From NCBI RefSeq assembly GCF_007671675.1, contig NZ_VCGW01000002.1:744001-808000 (forward strand): 64,000 nucleotides of DNA, in the 5' to 3' direction. Position numbers and translations under genes: made by a program. Shown here piece after piece: positions 55,282-64,000 of the stretch. The stretch is from Marinobacter maritimus. Lineage in GTDB: Bacteria; Pseudomonadota; Gammaproteobacteria; Pseudomonadales; Oleiphilaceae. The notes beneath the pieces are model-generated. The model had not been told where the DNA came from. It saw nothing but the letters and a program-made list of their open reading frames with translations, and ran no database searches. Each line of letters starts with the position of its first letter. The stretch's first letter is position 1.

Positions 55282-55743
55282 TCAGGCCGCCACTTCAGCA
55301 GCTGCGATATCGCGGATCTTTCCGACCATGGAGCGCAGACCGTTGCCGCGGGTCGGGGATATGTGATTGAACAGGTCCAATCGTTCGAACAGCTCGTCGA
55401 TGTCCGTTGCCAGCAGGTCTCTGGGAGGCCTGCCATTAAGCGCAACCAGGATCAGTGCAGCAAGACCGCGCACGATCAGCGCATCGGAATCAATGAGTAA
55501 ATAGAGCTTTCCGCTGGTTTCGTCATAATGGGAAATCAGCCATACCTGGCTCTGGCAACCGTGAACATAGTTCTCTTCGATTCGCGCATCGTCCGGAAAC
55601 GCCGGCAGCTGTTTGCCAAGGTCGATAATAAATGCGTACCGCTCTTCCCAGTCGTCCAGAAACTCGAAGCTGTCCAGCACGTCCTCAAGCGTCGGGTTTT
55701 CCCCGAGCGGGTTGTCCATAAAATCCTGTTCTGTCGCTGGCAT
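55282..55743 (-). CDS. sufE: cysteine desulfuration protein SufE
   Basis: A 153-residue sulfur acceptor. The active Cys is in ENYVHGCQSQVWL, with LDDWEERYAFIIDLG near the start and ARGLAALILVALNG later. It accepts sulfur from SufS and passes it to SufB. Last gene of the suf operon, directly adjoining sufT. Confidence 0.95.
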   Translation of the reverse strand: MPATEQDFMDNPLGENPTLEDVLDSFEFLDDWEERYAFIIDLGKQLPAFPDDARIEENYVHGCQSQVWLISHYDETSGKLYLLIDSDALIVRGLAALILVALNGRPPRDLLATDIDELFERLDLFNHISPTRGNGLRSMVGKIRDIAAAEVAA

Positions 55744-56286
55744 TTATAACATTCCCAGTTCGAGTTTGGCTTCGTCGGTAAGCATGTCGTTGTTCCAGGG
55801 CGGATCAAAAGTAAGCTCAACGGTTACCTTATCTACGTTGGGTACGTGCTCAACCTTGACCTTCACATCTTCAGTAATAACGGGTCCCATGCCGCAACCT
55901 GCAGCCGTGAGAGTCATCAGTATGAAAACATGGTTGCCTTCAGCCGTATTATTTTCGATCCGGCATTCATAGATCAGACCCAGATCCACCACGTTAACCG
56001 GAATTTCCGGGTCGTAGCAGTTGCGTATGGCTTCCCACACCTGGTTTTCGTTGATGGACCCGTCTGCCGGCGTCTCAAAGCTGCTTTCCAGCGGTTTTTT
56101 GCCCAGAGCATCGGCGTTGTGGCCTTCGATGCGGGCGAGGTTGCCATTAACCGCAACCGTAAAAGTGCCACCCAGTGACTGCGTGATGGTTACAAAGCTG
56201 TCTACCGGAATCATGATTTCCGTTCCGGTTGGAACAAGGCGGGCTTCCACCTCGCGTTTGGTCAGGACGACTTCACGTTCTTGCAT
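55744..56286 (-). CDS. sufT: Fe-S assembly protein SufT (MIP18/DUF59)
   Basis: A 180-residue protein. The C-terminal DUF59 domain contains YDPEIPVNVVDLGLIYE and TAAGCGMGP with the conserved Cys, after an N-terminal extension specific to SufT. It helps mature iron-sulfur proteins. It lies between sufA-like and sufE, one base from sufE. Confidence 0.92.
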   Translation of the reverse strand: MQEREVVLTKREVEARLVPTGTEIMIPVDSFVTITQSLGGTFTVAVNGNLARIEGHNADALGKKPLESSFETPADGSINENQVWEAIRNCYDPEIPVNVVDLGLIYECRIENNTAEGNHVFILMTLTAAGCGMGPVITEDVKVKVEHVPNVDKVTVELTFDPPWNNDMLTDEAKLELGML

Positions 56287-56324
56287 GCCTGGTTAAACCT
56301 CTTTTGGCGCAGCGAGGGGCGGAA

Positions 56325-56678
56325 TCAGCTTACGGTAAAGCTCTCACCACACCCGCACTCGGCGGTGGCGTTTGGATTGCGGAACTGGAACATGGAGTTC
56401 ACGCCTTCGGTAACGAAGTCGATCTCGATGCCATTCACCAAGGACAGGTGTTCCTCTTTCACAAACACATCAACGCCATCAATGTGGAATATTCTGTCGT
56501 CGTCCGACGCTTCATCCACCCATTGGGTTTCGTATTTGAAGCCGGAGCATCCGCTTTTTCTGATCGCCAACCGAATTCCTTTGGCGCTCGATGCTTTGTC
56601 GAGTTGCTTGCGCACGTGCTTGACGGCACTTGGCGTCATGGTGACGCCTACGGTCGGTGTGAAGACTTCTGCGGTCAT
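56325..56678 (-). CDS. sufA: A-type Fe-S carrier, SufA/IscA-like
   Basis: A 117-residue carrier with the three conserved Cys: KSGCSGF and AECGCGESF. ATG 56678 follows GGAGACACC; a frame extending to 56768 overlaps sufS and is not supported. It probably carries clusters from the SufBCD scaffold to targets. Confidence 0.92.
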   Translation of the reverse strand: MTAEVFTPTVGVTMTPSAVKHVRKQLDKASSAKGIRLAIRKSGCSGFKYETQWVDEASDDDRIFHIDGVDVFVKEEHLSLVNGIEIDFVTEGVNSMFQFRNPNATAECGCGESFTVS

Positions 56679-56691
56679 GGTGTCTCCTCCA

Positions 56692-57945
56692 TCAGGCAAA
56701 CAGGCGCTGGACTTTCTGTAAGGCGGTAAACAATTGTTCCACCTCATCCAGTGTATTGTAAAACGCAAAGGAGGCCCGGGCTGTACCGGGAACTCCGTAG
56801 AAATCCATCAGCGGCATGGCGCAGTGGTGGCCGGTACGAATGGCGATGCCTTGCTGGTCCAGTAGGGTCCCTATGTCACTCGGGTGCAAGCCCTGGATTT
56901 TAAAAGATATTACAGGCACTTTGTGCGCTGCAGTACCGATAATGCTCATGCCAGGGACAGTTTCAACCAGTTGGTTGGCGCGCTGCAGGAGCGCATTTTC
57001 GGCCGTTTCCATTGCCGCTCTGTCGAGGTGGCTCAGGTAGTCGATAGCAGCGCCCAGGCCTACGGCTTCGGCGATAGCCGGTGTGCCGGCCTCAAATTTG
57101 TAGGGTAGGACATTCCAGGTGGTGCGCTCGAAGGATACCCGTTCAATCATCTCGCCGCCGCCCTGGTACGGAGGCATTTCTTCCAGTAGCGCGGCTTTGC
57201 CGTAAAGTACGCCAATGCCCGTTGGGCCAAACAGCTTGTGGGACGAGAACACGTAGAAATCGCAATCCAGTGTTTGCACGTCCGGCTGAAAGTGGGGTAC
57301 TGCCTGCGCGCCATCAAGCAGGGTAATGACGCCGCGAGCCTTGGCCTGACTCACCATCGCTGTAACGGGATTGATGGTGCCCAGAACGTTGGAAACATGG
57401 GTGATGGCCAGTACGCGGGTACGCTCAGTCAAAAGGGTGGTGAACGAATCCATATCCAGCTCGCCTTCTGGCGAGACCTGAATCGGCACCACTTTTGCGC
57501 CGGTACGTTCGGCGATCATCTGCCAGGGCACGATGTTGGCATGGTGCTCCATGCGGCTTACCAGAATTTCGTCGCCGGCTTTAAGTCTCGGTGCCAGGCC
57601 ATTTGCCACCAGGTTAATGGCCTCGGTAGTGCCCTTTGTCCAGATGATTTCCTGTGTGCTGCGTGCATTCAGAAAGCTGCGCACTGTTTCGCGGGCACCT
57701 TCAAATGCCGCTGTGGCACGGTCGCCCAGGGTGTGGGCGCCCCGATGTACATTGGAGTGCATTTCCCGGTAATAGCGGTCCATGGCATCCAGAACAGCGA
57801 GTGGCTTTTGCGCCGACGCACCATTGTCCAGATACACAAGCGGTTTCCCGTTCACCTGTTGTGAGAGAATAGGGAAATCACGGCGGATGGTTTGTACATC
57901 AAACGCCTTTAGGGTCGCTGTGTTTACCACGGACAGGTCAGTCAT
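56692..57945 (-). CDS. sufS: cysteine desulfurase SufS
   Basis: A 417-residue PLP enzyme. The lysine is in FSSHKLFGPTG, and the catalytic Cys in RTGHHCAMPLM; the HH just before the Cys is typical of type II (SufS) desulfurases. It supplies sulfur, with SufE as partner. It lies five bases after sufD. Confidence 0.96.
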   Translation of the reverse strand: MTDLSVVNTATLKAFDVQTIRRDFPILSQQVNGKPLVYLDNGASAQKPLAVLDAMDRYYREMHSNVHRGAHTLGDRATAAFEGARETVRSFLNARSTQEIIWTKGTTEAINLVANGLAPRLKAGDEILVSRMEHHANIVPWQMIAERTGAKVVPIQVSPEGELDMDSFTTLLTERTRVLAITHVSNVLGTINPVTAMVSQAKARGVITLLDGAQAVPHFQPDVQTLDCDFYVFSSHKLFGPTGIGVLYGKAALLEEMPPYQGGGEMIERVSFERTTWNVLPYKFEAGTPAIAEAVGLGAAIDYLSHLDRAAMETAENALLQRANQLVETVPGMSIIGTAAHKVPVISFKIQGLHPSDIGTLLDQQGIAIRTGHHCAMPLMDFYGVPGTARASFAFYNTLDEVEQLFTALQKVQRLFA

Positions 57946-57950
57946 ACCGG

Positions 57951-59240
57951 TCAGGCCTCCTGAAATGCTTGATCAAAGAACTGATTAAGCCGGGTTTGTA
58001 CCGTGTCTTTTACGGCGTCCACCGGGATCTGGGCTACCAATTCGTTGATGAATGCCATGGTCAGCAGTACGTTGGCTTCCCTGCGGCTGATGCCACGTGA
58101 TACCAGATAAAAAAGCGACTCTTCGTCGAGCTGTCCGATGGTTGCCCCATGGGCACATTTTACGTCATCAGCATAGATTTCCAGCTCGGGCTTGGTGTCG
58201 ATTTCTGCACCGGTGGAAAGCAGCAGGTTTTTGTTGTTCATATTCGCGTTGGATTTCTGTGCATCCTGATGAATATGAATTCGGCCATTGAATACAGCGT
58301 GAGACTTGTCCGCCGCGATGTTGCGATAAGTTTCTTCACTGTCGCAATGGGCCGCTATGTGCTCAATGGTGGTGTGGTTGTCGTAGTGCTGGGTGCCCTG
58401 GGTCACAACTACGCCGTTGAGCTTGCACTCAGCGCCTTCGCCTTCCAATCGCACTTGCAGGTCGTGGCGACGAAGGGGACCGCCAAATCCTACGCAGTGG
58501 CTCTGAAAGCGTGAGCTGCGTTGCTGTGTTACACCAGTGGCGCCGATGTGCTGCACGTTCTCGCCGCCCATGCTCAGGCGAATGTTGGTAACGTTCGCAC
58601 CTTCTGCAAGGGTAAACTCGGTTACAGAATTTACAAAAACCGCTTCCTGGCCGCTGGAAATATACTCTTCAACCAAAGTAATTTGGCTGTTGCGACCTGC
58701 GTCCACAAAAATGCGTGGGAAGGCGGATCCGCTGGCGTCTGCGGTCACCTCATGGATGATAAACAGAGGTTGATCAAGAACGGCATCCGGCTTCAGGCGA
58801 ATTACCAGGCCGTCTTCAAAGCGTGCTGAGTTCAGACCTGCGAACTGCACGGCTTTGGTGTCGAGGGTCGTGTCCAGACGCTCAGCCAATTCGCTGGCTT
58901 CTGCATCGGACAGGTCGCCGAAGCGCTGGATAAGAATATTGTTCAGATCCGGATACTCGCTGGCTTCCGGCACCATCACGCCATTGATGAAAACCACCTT
59001 GTAGCCCGGCACGGCCAGTGCGCTGCCGGTCTTACCGTCGGTTGGCAGTGATGTAGCCATTTCGTCAGTCAGCTTCAGGTACTTGCTGGAATACTTCCAG
59101 TTTTCGGTTTTACGCGTCGGCAGAGGCATATCCACCAAGGCAGCGCCGCGCTGCTTGCGCAACGCGAGAAGGGGCCCAGGTAGCGCTTGGCCAGCCGGGT
59201 GCAGGAACGCGGTGGAAAGAAGAGTTGGTGCTGGTTTCAT
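57951..59240 (-). CDS. sufD: Fe-S scaffold subunit SufD
   Basis: A 429-residue right-handed beta-helix protein. Features: LPTRKTENWKYSS near residue 40, HYDNHTTIEHIAAHCDSEE, GATIGQLDEESLFYLVSRGIS. It forms the SufBC2D scaffold. The ATG is preceded by AGGAGATCGCGGA. Confidence 0.94.
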   Translation of the reverse strand: MKPAPTLLSTAFLHPAGQALPGPLLALRKQRGAALVDMPLPTRKTENWKYSSKYLKLTDEMATSLPTDGKTGSALAVPGYKVVFINGVMVPEASEYPDLNNILIQRFGDLSDAEASELAERLDTTLDTKAVQFAGLNSARFEDGLVIRLKPDAVLDQPLFIIHEVTADASGSAFPRIFVDAGRNSQITLVEEYISSGQEAVFVNSVTEFTLAEGANVTNIRLSMGGENVQHIGATGVTQQRSSRFQSHCVGFGGPLRRHDLQVRLEGEGAECKLNGVVVTQGTQHYDNHTTIEHIAAHCDSEETYRNIAADKSHAVFNGRIHIHQDAQKSNANMNNKNLLLSTGAEIDTKPELEIYADDVKCAHGATIGQLDEESLFYLVSRGISRREANVLLTMAFINELVAQIPVDAVKDTVQTRLNQFFDQAFQEA

Positions 59241-59252
59241 TCCGCGATCTCC

Positions 59253-60026
59253 TTAGTTGGCTGAGCTGGCTGCAGTTGCTTCATCCTTGATACCAAGCCA
59301 AGCGTAGCCGCGCGCTTCCAGCTCCAGAGCCAGCTCGCGACCACCGGATTTCACGATTTTGCCATCGGCCAGAACGTGCACGTAATCCGGTACGATGTGA
59401 TCTAGCAGGCGCTGGTAGTGAGTCACCATCAGGATTGCGCGGTCTTTTGCGCGTAAGGCATTCACGCCGTCTGAAACTACCTTGAGGGCGTCGATGTCCA
59501 GCCCCGAGTCGGTTTCGTCCAGAATGGCCAGCTTCGGCTGCAGCAAGAGAGCCTGCATGATTTCGTTACGTTTTTTCTCACCGCCGGAGAAGCCTTCATT
59601 TACGCCGCGCTTGAGGAATGCGGGATCCAGGTCTACCTGCTTTGAAACTTCCCGCGCCAGCTTCATGAATTCAGCCGCGTTCATTTCCGGCTCGCCCCTG
59701 TGGTGGCGCATGGCGTTCACAGATGTGCGCATGAACTGCAGGTTACTGACGCCCGGAATCTCTACGGGGTACTGAAACGCCAGGAACACGCCTTCTCGCG
59801 CCCGCTCTTCGGTTTCTTTCTCAAGCAGGTTGTCACCGTTCAGAGTAACTTCACCTGAGGTGACTTCAAATGCGTCGTTCCCTGCGAGCACCTGGGAAAG
59901 GGTACTTTTGCCTGACCCGTTCGGGCCCATGATGGCATGTACTTCCCCGGCTTTGATTTCCAGGTTGATGCCCTTGAGGATCTCTTTCCCCCCAACGGAG
60001 GCGTGCAGGTTTTTGATGCTCAGCAT
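59253..60026 (-). CDS. sufC: Fe-S scaffold ATPase SufC
   Basis: A 257-residue ABC-type ATPase: Walker A GPNGSGKST, VFLAFQYPVEIPGVSN, signature FSGGEKKRNEI, Walker B LAILDETDSGLD and H-loop VTHYQR. It drives cluster assembly on SufB/SufD. Confidence 0.97.
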   Translation of the reverse strand: MLSIKNLHASVGGKEILKGINLEIKAGEVHAIMGPNGSGKSTLSQVLAGNDAFEVTSGEVTLNGDNLLEKETEERAREGVFLAFQYPVEIPGVSNLQFMRTSVNAMRHHRGEPEMNAAEFMKLAREVSKQVDLDPAFLKRGVNEGFSGGEKKRNEIMQALLLQPKLAILDETDSGLDIDALKVVSDGVNALRAKDRAILMVTHYQRLLDHIVPDYVHVLADGKIVKSGGRELALELEARGYAWLGIKDEATAASSAN

Positions 60027-60096
60027 TTGTAGGCTTCTCTCTATTTTAACCGTCTGAATTCTGTTTGCTTATGCAATGCTTTGGGTTCATGCCGCC

Positions 60097-61545
60097 TTAG
60101 CCGACGGACCCTTCGAGGCTCACCTCAAGAAGCTTGCCGGCTTCAACCGCAAACTCCATAGGAAGTTCCTTGAAAACTTCTTTGCAGAAACCGTTCACAA
60201 TCATGGAAACGGCCTGCTCCGGATCGATGCCACGCTGGCGGCAAAGGAACATCTGCTCATCGCTAACCTTGGATGTGGTGGCCTCGTGCTCCACGATCGC
60301 GGATTTATTCAGGCTCTCGATGTACGGGAACGTGTGCGCACCGCAGCGGTCGCCAATCAGCAGCGAATCGCACTGGGTGAAGTTGCGCGCACCCTCCGCG
60401 CGGGGGCCGAACTTGACCAGACCGCGATAGGCGTTGGAGCTTTTGCCGGCAGAAATCCCTTTTGAGATGATCGTGCTGGAAGTGTTTTTACCCAGATGAA
60501 TCATCTTGGTGCCGGTATCAGCCTGCTGGTAGTTGTGGGTGAGTGCTACTGAGTAGAATTCGCCGACACTGTTTTCGCCGCGCAGGATGCAGCTTGGGTA
60601 CTTCCAGGTAATTGCCGAGCCCGTCTCAACCTGGGTCCAGGAAACCTTGGAGTTTTTGCCGATGCAGGCCGCGCGTTTGGTGACGAAGTTATAGATGCCA
60701 CCTTTGCCGTTCTCGTCGCCCGGGTACCAGTTCTGTACCGTCGAGTATTTGATCTGAGCGTCGTCCAGTGCGACCAGCTCTACCACCGCTGCGTGCAGCT
60801 GGTTTTCGTCGCGCATGGGGGCGGTGCAGCCTTCCAGATAGCTAACGTAGCTGCCTTCGTCAGCAATGATCAGCGTGCGCTCGAACTGGCCAGTATTTGC
60901 TGCGTTGATGCGGAAGTAGGTAGATAGCTCCATGGGGCAGCGAACGCCCTTGGGAACATAAACGAAGGTTCCGTCGGAGAATACGGCGGCGTTCAGCCCG
61001 GCAAAGTAGTTGTCGGTGTGGGGTACTACGGAACCGAGGTATTTTTGAACCAGCTCCGGATAGTCGCGGACAGCTTCCGAGATTGAGCAGAAAATAACAC
61101 CGGCTTTCGCCAGTGGCTCTTTGAACGTGGTGGCTACGGATACGGAATCAAACACCGCGTCCACGGCCACGCCCGCGAGCTTCTCACGCTCGTGAAGAGG
61201 GATGCCCAGTTTTTCGTAGGTCCTGAGGAGCTCGGGGTCTACTTCGTCGAGACTCTGGGGCATGTCCTCTTTGCGCTTGGGAGCGGAGTAGTAGGAAATT
61301 GAGTTGTAATCGATTTTTGGGTAGCCCACGTGCGCCCAGTCAGGCTCTTTCATCTCAAGCCAGCGACGATAGGCCTTGAGGCGCCACTCCAACATGAATT
61401 CCGGCTCTTTCTTGATGGCAGAAAGGCGGGCGATAACGTCTTCATTCAAACCGGGCTCGAACGTATCAACTTCGATTTCTGTTACGAAACCGTGTTCGTA
61501 TTCCCGTTTGATCAGTTCGTTCACCTCTTGGTCGGTGGTCGCCAT
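60097..61545 (-). CDS. sufB: Fe-S scaffold subunit SufB
   Basis: A 482-residue scaffold. It has [21 protein letters not shown] near residue 75, [20 protein letters not shown], and [23 protein letters not shown] toward the C-terminus, where the cluster is built. First gene of the operon; an IscR-type site overlaps its promoter about 110 bp upstream. Confidence 0.97.
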   Translation of the reverse strand: MATTDQEVNELIKREYEHGFVTEIEVDTFEPGLNEDVIARLSAIKKEPEFMLEWRLKAYRRWLEMKEPDWAHVGYPKIDYNSISYYSAPKRKEDMPQSLDEVDPELLRTYEKLGIPLHEREKLAGVAVDAVFDSVSVATTFKEPLAKAGVIFCSISEAVRDYPELVQKYLGSVVPHTDNYFAGLNAAVFSDGTFVYVPKGVRCPMELSTYFRINAANTGQFERTLIIADEGSYVSYLEGCTAPMRDENQLHAAVVELVALDDAQIKYSTVQNWYPGDENGKGGIYNFVTKRAACIGKNSKVSWTQVETGSAITWKYPSCILRGENSVGEFYSVALTHNYQQADTGTKMIHLGKNTSSTIISKGISAGKSSNAYRGLVKFGPRAEGARNFTQCDSLLIGDRCGAHTFPYIESLNKSAIVEHEATTSKVSDEQMFLCRQRGIDPEQAVSMIVNGFCKEVFKELPMEFAVEAGKLLEVSLEGSVG

Positions 61546-61645
61546 GATCGTCGCTCCGTATTCTCTCTCGCGGGCTCTGAGGCCCTTTGGTTTGCCGGCA
61601 ACCAGAGTGGGTTGCGGGAGGCTAATTTAATGCTTCTGGTACAGG

Positions 61646-61674
61646 ATTGTACAATACCAGAGTAAATTAGTCAG
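61646..61674 (-). promoter_or_regulatory. suf operon promoter
   Basis: On the minus strand, CTGACT (-35, 61669-61674) and TACAAT (-10, 61646-61651) are exactly 17 bp apart and lead toward sufB. The IscR-like site covers the -35 and most of the spacer. Confidence 0.6.
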
Positions 61675-61678
61675 GTAT
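61654..61678 (-). promoter_or_regulatory. IscR type-1-like operator
   Basis: On the minus strand the 25-bp site begins ATACCTGACT and ends CTGGTAT. It matches the IscR type-1 consensus (ATA-S-YYGACT-RWWWY-AGTC-RGGTAT) at 23 of 25 positions, by my memory of that consensus. It overlaps the -35 and spacer of the suf promoter, which fits repression by holo-IscR. No iscR gene is in the window. Confidence 0.65.
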
Positions 61679-61712
61679 TAAATTATGGGAAAATCGATTA
61701 TATCGCAATACA

Positions 61713-61737
61713 CCCGTCAGAGGCTAAGCCTGACGGG
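61713..61737. terminator. hairpin downstream of trhP
   Basis: CCCGTCAG (61713-61720) and CTGACGGG (61730-61737) form the stem; inside, AGGCT pairs with AGCC. It lies about 50 nt past the trhP stop. No T-run, so termination is only probable. Confidence 0.5.
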
Positions 61738-61788
61738 CGCAGAGCGCTTGGGTATGAGTTTATACGGAGTTCCAGGCCTGATGGGGTA

Positions 61789-63108
61789 TCAGGCTTCGGG
61801 TGGCAGAATGCGGGTAAGGTAGCTGTGCTGCAGCGAATCGGGAGTGTGCGGCGGGCGGGGTATGCGAACAATGTGGCCACTGCCGGGGGCGCAATCCATA
61901 ACGACGCCGTTCAAATTTTCCATAACCGGTATCGCGAACAACAGATTGCCGGATGGCGTGATCAGTTCTAGCTGGTCGCCAGGTGCAAACTTGTTCTTTA
62001 CATTGATGGTCAGCCAATTGCCGTCATCATCGGTGATAGTGCCAACCACTTGCTGTGTGCCCAGATAGGACGAGCCCCTTTCGTAGGTCTGGTATTCCTG
62101 AGGCATGTGGCGGCGCAGAAACCCTTCGGTGTACCCGCGGTTGGATAAAGCTTCCAGCTCGTTCATCAGGCTCATGTCAAATGCCTTGCCTGTTGCGGCT
62201 TCATCAATGGCGCGGCGATACACCTGGGTGGTGCGGGCCACGTAGTAGGTGCTTTTGGTGCGCCCCTCTATTTTCAGTGAGTGCACACCCATTGCCGCCA
62301 GCTCCGCCACGTGCTGCACTGCGCGCAGATCCCGGGAGTTCATGATGTAAGTGCCGTGTTCATCCTCGTAGGCGGGAATAAAGCTGCCTGGGCGGTTGGG
62401 CTCCTCCAGAAGGATTTCTTTCGGCTCGTAGCTATGCACATCGCTGGTGTCTGACGTGGCAATCAGGTCGCCGGTGTGGTCGTGGGTATGCTGCACTTCC
62501 TTGTAGTCCCAGCGACAGGCATTGGTGCAGGCACCCTGGTTGGCGTCTCGGTGATTCATATAGCCGGAGAGCAGGCAGCGCCCGGAATAGGCCATGCACA
62601 GTGCGCCGTGAACAAACACCTCCAGCTCCATTTGCGGAACCCGCTCACGGATGTCCCGGATTTCACCGAGGGCGAGCTCCCGGGACAGAATGACCCGGCT
62701 GATGCCCTGGCGACGCCAGAATTCCACCGTCGCCCAGTTTACCGCGTTGGCCTGAACCGACAGGTGAATAGGTTGGTCTGGCCACTTTTCCCGAACCAGC
62801 ATAATCAGGCCAGGGTCTGACATGATCAGAGCGTCCGGCTTGTATTCGAGCACCGGTTCCAGATCTCTCAGATAGGAGCGCACCTTGTCATTGTGGGGTG
62901 CTATGTTCGAGACCAGATAGAACTGTTTACCCAGAGTGTGGGCGCGTTGGATGCCTGCGCCCAGCGCCGCGGTGTCTTTGAAGCTGTTATTGCGCACCCG
63001 TAGAGAGTAGCGCGGCTGGCCGGCATAGACCGCATCCGCGCCATAGGCGAACGCGGTTTCAAGGTGCTCGAGAGTGCCAGCGGGTGCCAGCAGTTCCGGG
63101 ATGATCAT
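61789..63108 (-). CDS. trhP: tRNA hydroxylation protein P, U32 family
   Basis: A 439-residue U32 peptidase-family protein, YegQ/TrhP type. Start IPELLAPAGTLEHLETAFAYGADAVYAG, then VFVHGALCMAYSGRCLLSGYMN and NQGACTNACRWDY, whose four cysteines likely bind an Fe-S cluster. E. coli TrhP helps hydroxylate uridine-34 of certain tRNAs. It is monocistronic; the suf promoter lies past its 3' end. Confidence 0.92.
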   Translation of the reverse strand: MIIPELLAPAGTLEHLETAFAYGADAVYAGQPRYSLRVRNNSFKDTAALGAGIQRAHTLGKQFYLVSNIAPHNDKVRSYLRDLEPVLEYKPDALIMSDPGLIMLVREKWPDQPIHLSVQANAVNWATVEFWRRQGISRVILSRELALGEIRDIRERVPQMELEVFVHGALCMAYSGRCLLSGYMNHRDANQGACTNACRWDYKEVQHTHDHTGDLIATSDTSDVHSYEPKEILLEEPNRPGSFIPAYEDEHGTYIMNSRDLRAVQHVAELAAMGVHSLKIEGRTKSTYYVARTTQVYRRAIDEAATGKAFDMSLMNELEALSNRGYTEGFLRRHMPQEYQTYERGSSYLGTQQVVGTITDDDGNWLTINVKNKFAPGDQLELITPSGNLLFAIPVMENLNGVVMDCAPGSGHIVRIPRPPHTPDSLQHSYLTRILPPEA

Positions 63109-63268
63109 TGGGGTGCTCCGGATAAATCGGTGGCTGGCTATTTTGCCGCAAGCTATTGCGCTTTCCCTTGACCCCGCTCAAACGTCTTATTGATTATTTT
63201 CGGCTAACATGTGTACGCTGTATGCCGGATTGAGTGGGTCAGTATTCATGAATAAGGAGAATCACAGA

Positions 63269-63625
63269 ATGGGATTAGAGCCTCTGGGCCCAGAGGTGGT
63301 GCGGGTTTCACTGAGTAACAGAGTGAGTTCACTGATCAGTATTCAGCTTGCCCGTGGCAAGGTGGGTGTTGAAGTGGTGGCATCGCAGTTGCACATGAGC
63401 CGGTACACGCTTCACAAGAAACTGAAGCGGGAAGGGTTAACCTTTGCCCGTCTGCTGGAAGATGTGCGCCGTAAGCAGGCGCTGACTTACATGCAGGATA
63501 AAACCAAGCCGCTGGTGGAGATTGCCGAGCAGCTCGGGTTTTCTGAACTGAGCGCATTCAGCCGGGCATTCAAGCGCTGGATGGGCACTTCGCCGGCTGA
63601 ATATCGCTCTGTCAGGCTTTCCTGA
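63269..63625 (+). CDS. AraC-type DNA-binding domain protein
   Basis: A 118-residue protein that is little more than an AraC/XylS DNA-binding domain: two helix-turn-helix units (VEVVASQLHMSRYTLHKKLK and LVEIAEQLGFSELSAFSRAF) ending in RWMGTSPAEYR. ATG 63269 is preferred because AAGGAG lies 10 nt upstream, but ATG 63248 is in frame. It lacks the ligand-binding domain of full AraC proteins. It is convergent with fabB; the two stop codons abut within TGATCA. Confidence 0.85.
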   Translation: MGLEPLGPEVVRVSLSNRVSSLISIQLARGKVGVEVVASQLHMSRYTLHKKLKREGLTFARLLEDVRRKQALTYMQDKTKPLVEIAEQLGFSELSAFSRAFKRWMGTSPAEYRSVRLS

Positions 63626-64000
63626 TCAGTACTTCTTGAACACCAAGGTTGCATTAGTGCCGCCGAAGCCAAAACTGTTGCTCATAACGAGATCCAGGTT
63701 CTGGTTATCCATGCGCTCGCGTACTATCGGATAACCTTCAGCACCTTCATCCAGGTTCTCGATATTGGCTGAGGGTGCTATAAAACCTTCCCGCTGCATG
63801 ATCATGCTGTAGATGGCTTCATGAACGCCGGCTGCGCCAAGAGCGTGGCCGCACAGAGGCTTGGTTGAGCTTAGCGGCGGTATCTTGTCGCCAAAGGTCG
63901 TTTTCAGCGCTGTCAGTTCTGTGACATCGCCGGCCGGTGTGCTGGTGCCGTGGGTGTTAATGTAGCTGATCTCGCCGTCCAGGTTTTTCATGGCCTGCTG
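63626..64000 (-). CDS. fabB: 3-oxoacyl-ACP synthase I, C-terminal part
   Basis: The C-terminal 124 residues of a beta-ketoacyl-ACP synthase; the 5' part lies beyond the window, and an apparent start at 63991 is internal. Active-site motifs: [26 protein letters not shown] (Lys and His), and [14 protein letters not shown]. The [16 protein letters not shown] stretch fits FabB better than FabF. It elongates fatty acids and is needed for unsaturated ones. Confidence 0.92.
   Translation of the reverse strand, partial: QQAMKNLDGEISYINTHGTSTPAGDVTELTALKTTFGDKIPPLSSTKPLCGHALGAAGVHEAIYSMIMQREGFIAPSANIENLDEGAEGYPIVRERMDNQNLDLVMSNSFGFGGTNATLVFKKY

Noticed and set aside
1..64000. CRISPR arrays and insertion sequences
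   Set aside because: No regularly spaced short repeats and no IS transposase frame or terminal inverted repeats were seen.

Overview
The window looks like a chromosome segment of a marine gammaproteobacterium, most likely Marinobacter or a close relative. This rests on gene content and order (secB-yibN / gpmI-envC-yibQ, hisBHAF, a sufBCDS-A-T-E cluster, flgP-flgT, fabB) and on moderate-to-high GC with gammaproteobacterial-type promoters. No database search was run; names come from motifs and remembered family features.

Region 1 (1-9694) is a nucleobase-like uptake and modification cluster. It has a 2-oxoglutarate/Fe(II) dioxygenase and an alpha/beta hydrolase on the minus strand. Divergent from them are two NMT1/THI5-type ABC transporters, a cytidine/cytosine-deaminase-fold enzyme, a WrbA-like flavoprotein and a DMT permease. 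All three promoter regions carry a 16-bp palindrome resembling the Escherichia coli RutR box (TTGACCANNTGGTCAA), 27-37 nt from the start codon. That points to one pyrimidine-responsive regulon. The substrate is unknown; a pyrimidine such as thymine is my best guess.

Region 2 (9695-27381) starts with a small basic protein gene whose stop codon lies inside an inverted repeat. It is followed by a 17.2-kb integrative element inserted in tRNA-Phe(GAA). A 50-bp direct repeat of the tRNA 3' part (10112-10161 and 27306-27355) bounds the element, and a tyrosine integrase sits next to the intact tRNA. Paired short repeats at both ends look like integrase arm sites. Cargo: four small unknown genes, a large helicase-primase fusion with palindromes beside it (a candidate origin), a serine recombinase, a RadC-like protein, a lipoprotein, an XRE regulator, a HipA-like kinase/DUF3037 pair, and a type I restriction system (hsdM-hsdS-hsdR) with a YgjP-like metallopeptidase. 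No capsid or conjugation genes are seen, so it is a satellite-like or defence island rather than a prophage or ICE.

Region 3 (27502-41030) is core genome: yggX, mutY, an AsmA-family gene, a SRPBCC protein, hisBHAF, yibQ-like, ctpA, envC, gpmI, a rhodanese and secB. Region 4 (41177-48195) is a heme-uptake operon: TonB receptor, a tandem HmuY-like lipoprotein, hmuS, hmuT, hmuU, hmuV. It ends in a 64-bp tail-to-tail overlap with trmL. Region 5 (48132-55256) has trmL, a thiolase, a pteridine-reductase-like SDR, cca, a TraF_2-like outer-membrane protein, and flgP/flgT behind a sigma-54-like element. Region 6 (55282-64000) is the suf operon (sufB-C-D-S-A-T-E) behind a promoter overlapped by an IscR type-1-like site, then trhP/yegQ, a stand-alone AraC-type DNA-binding domain, and the 3' part of fabB at the window edge.
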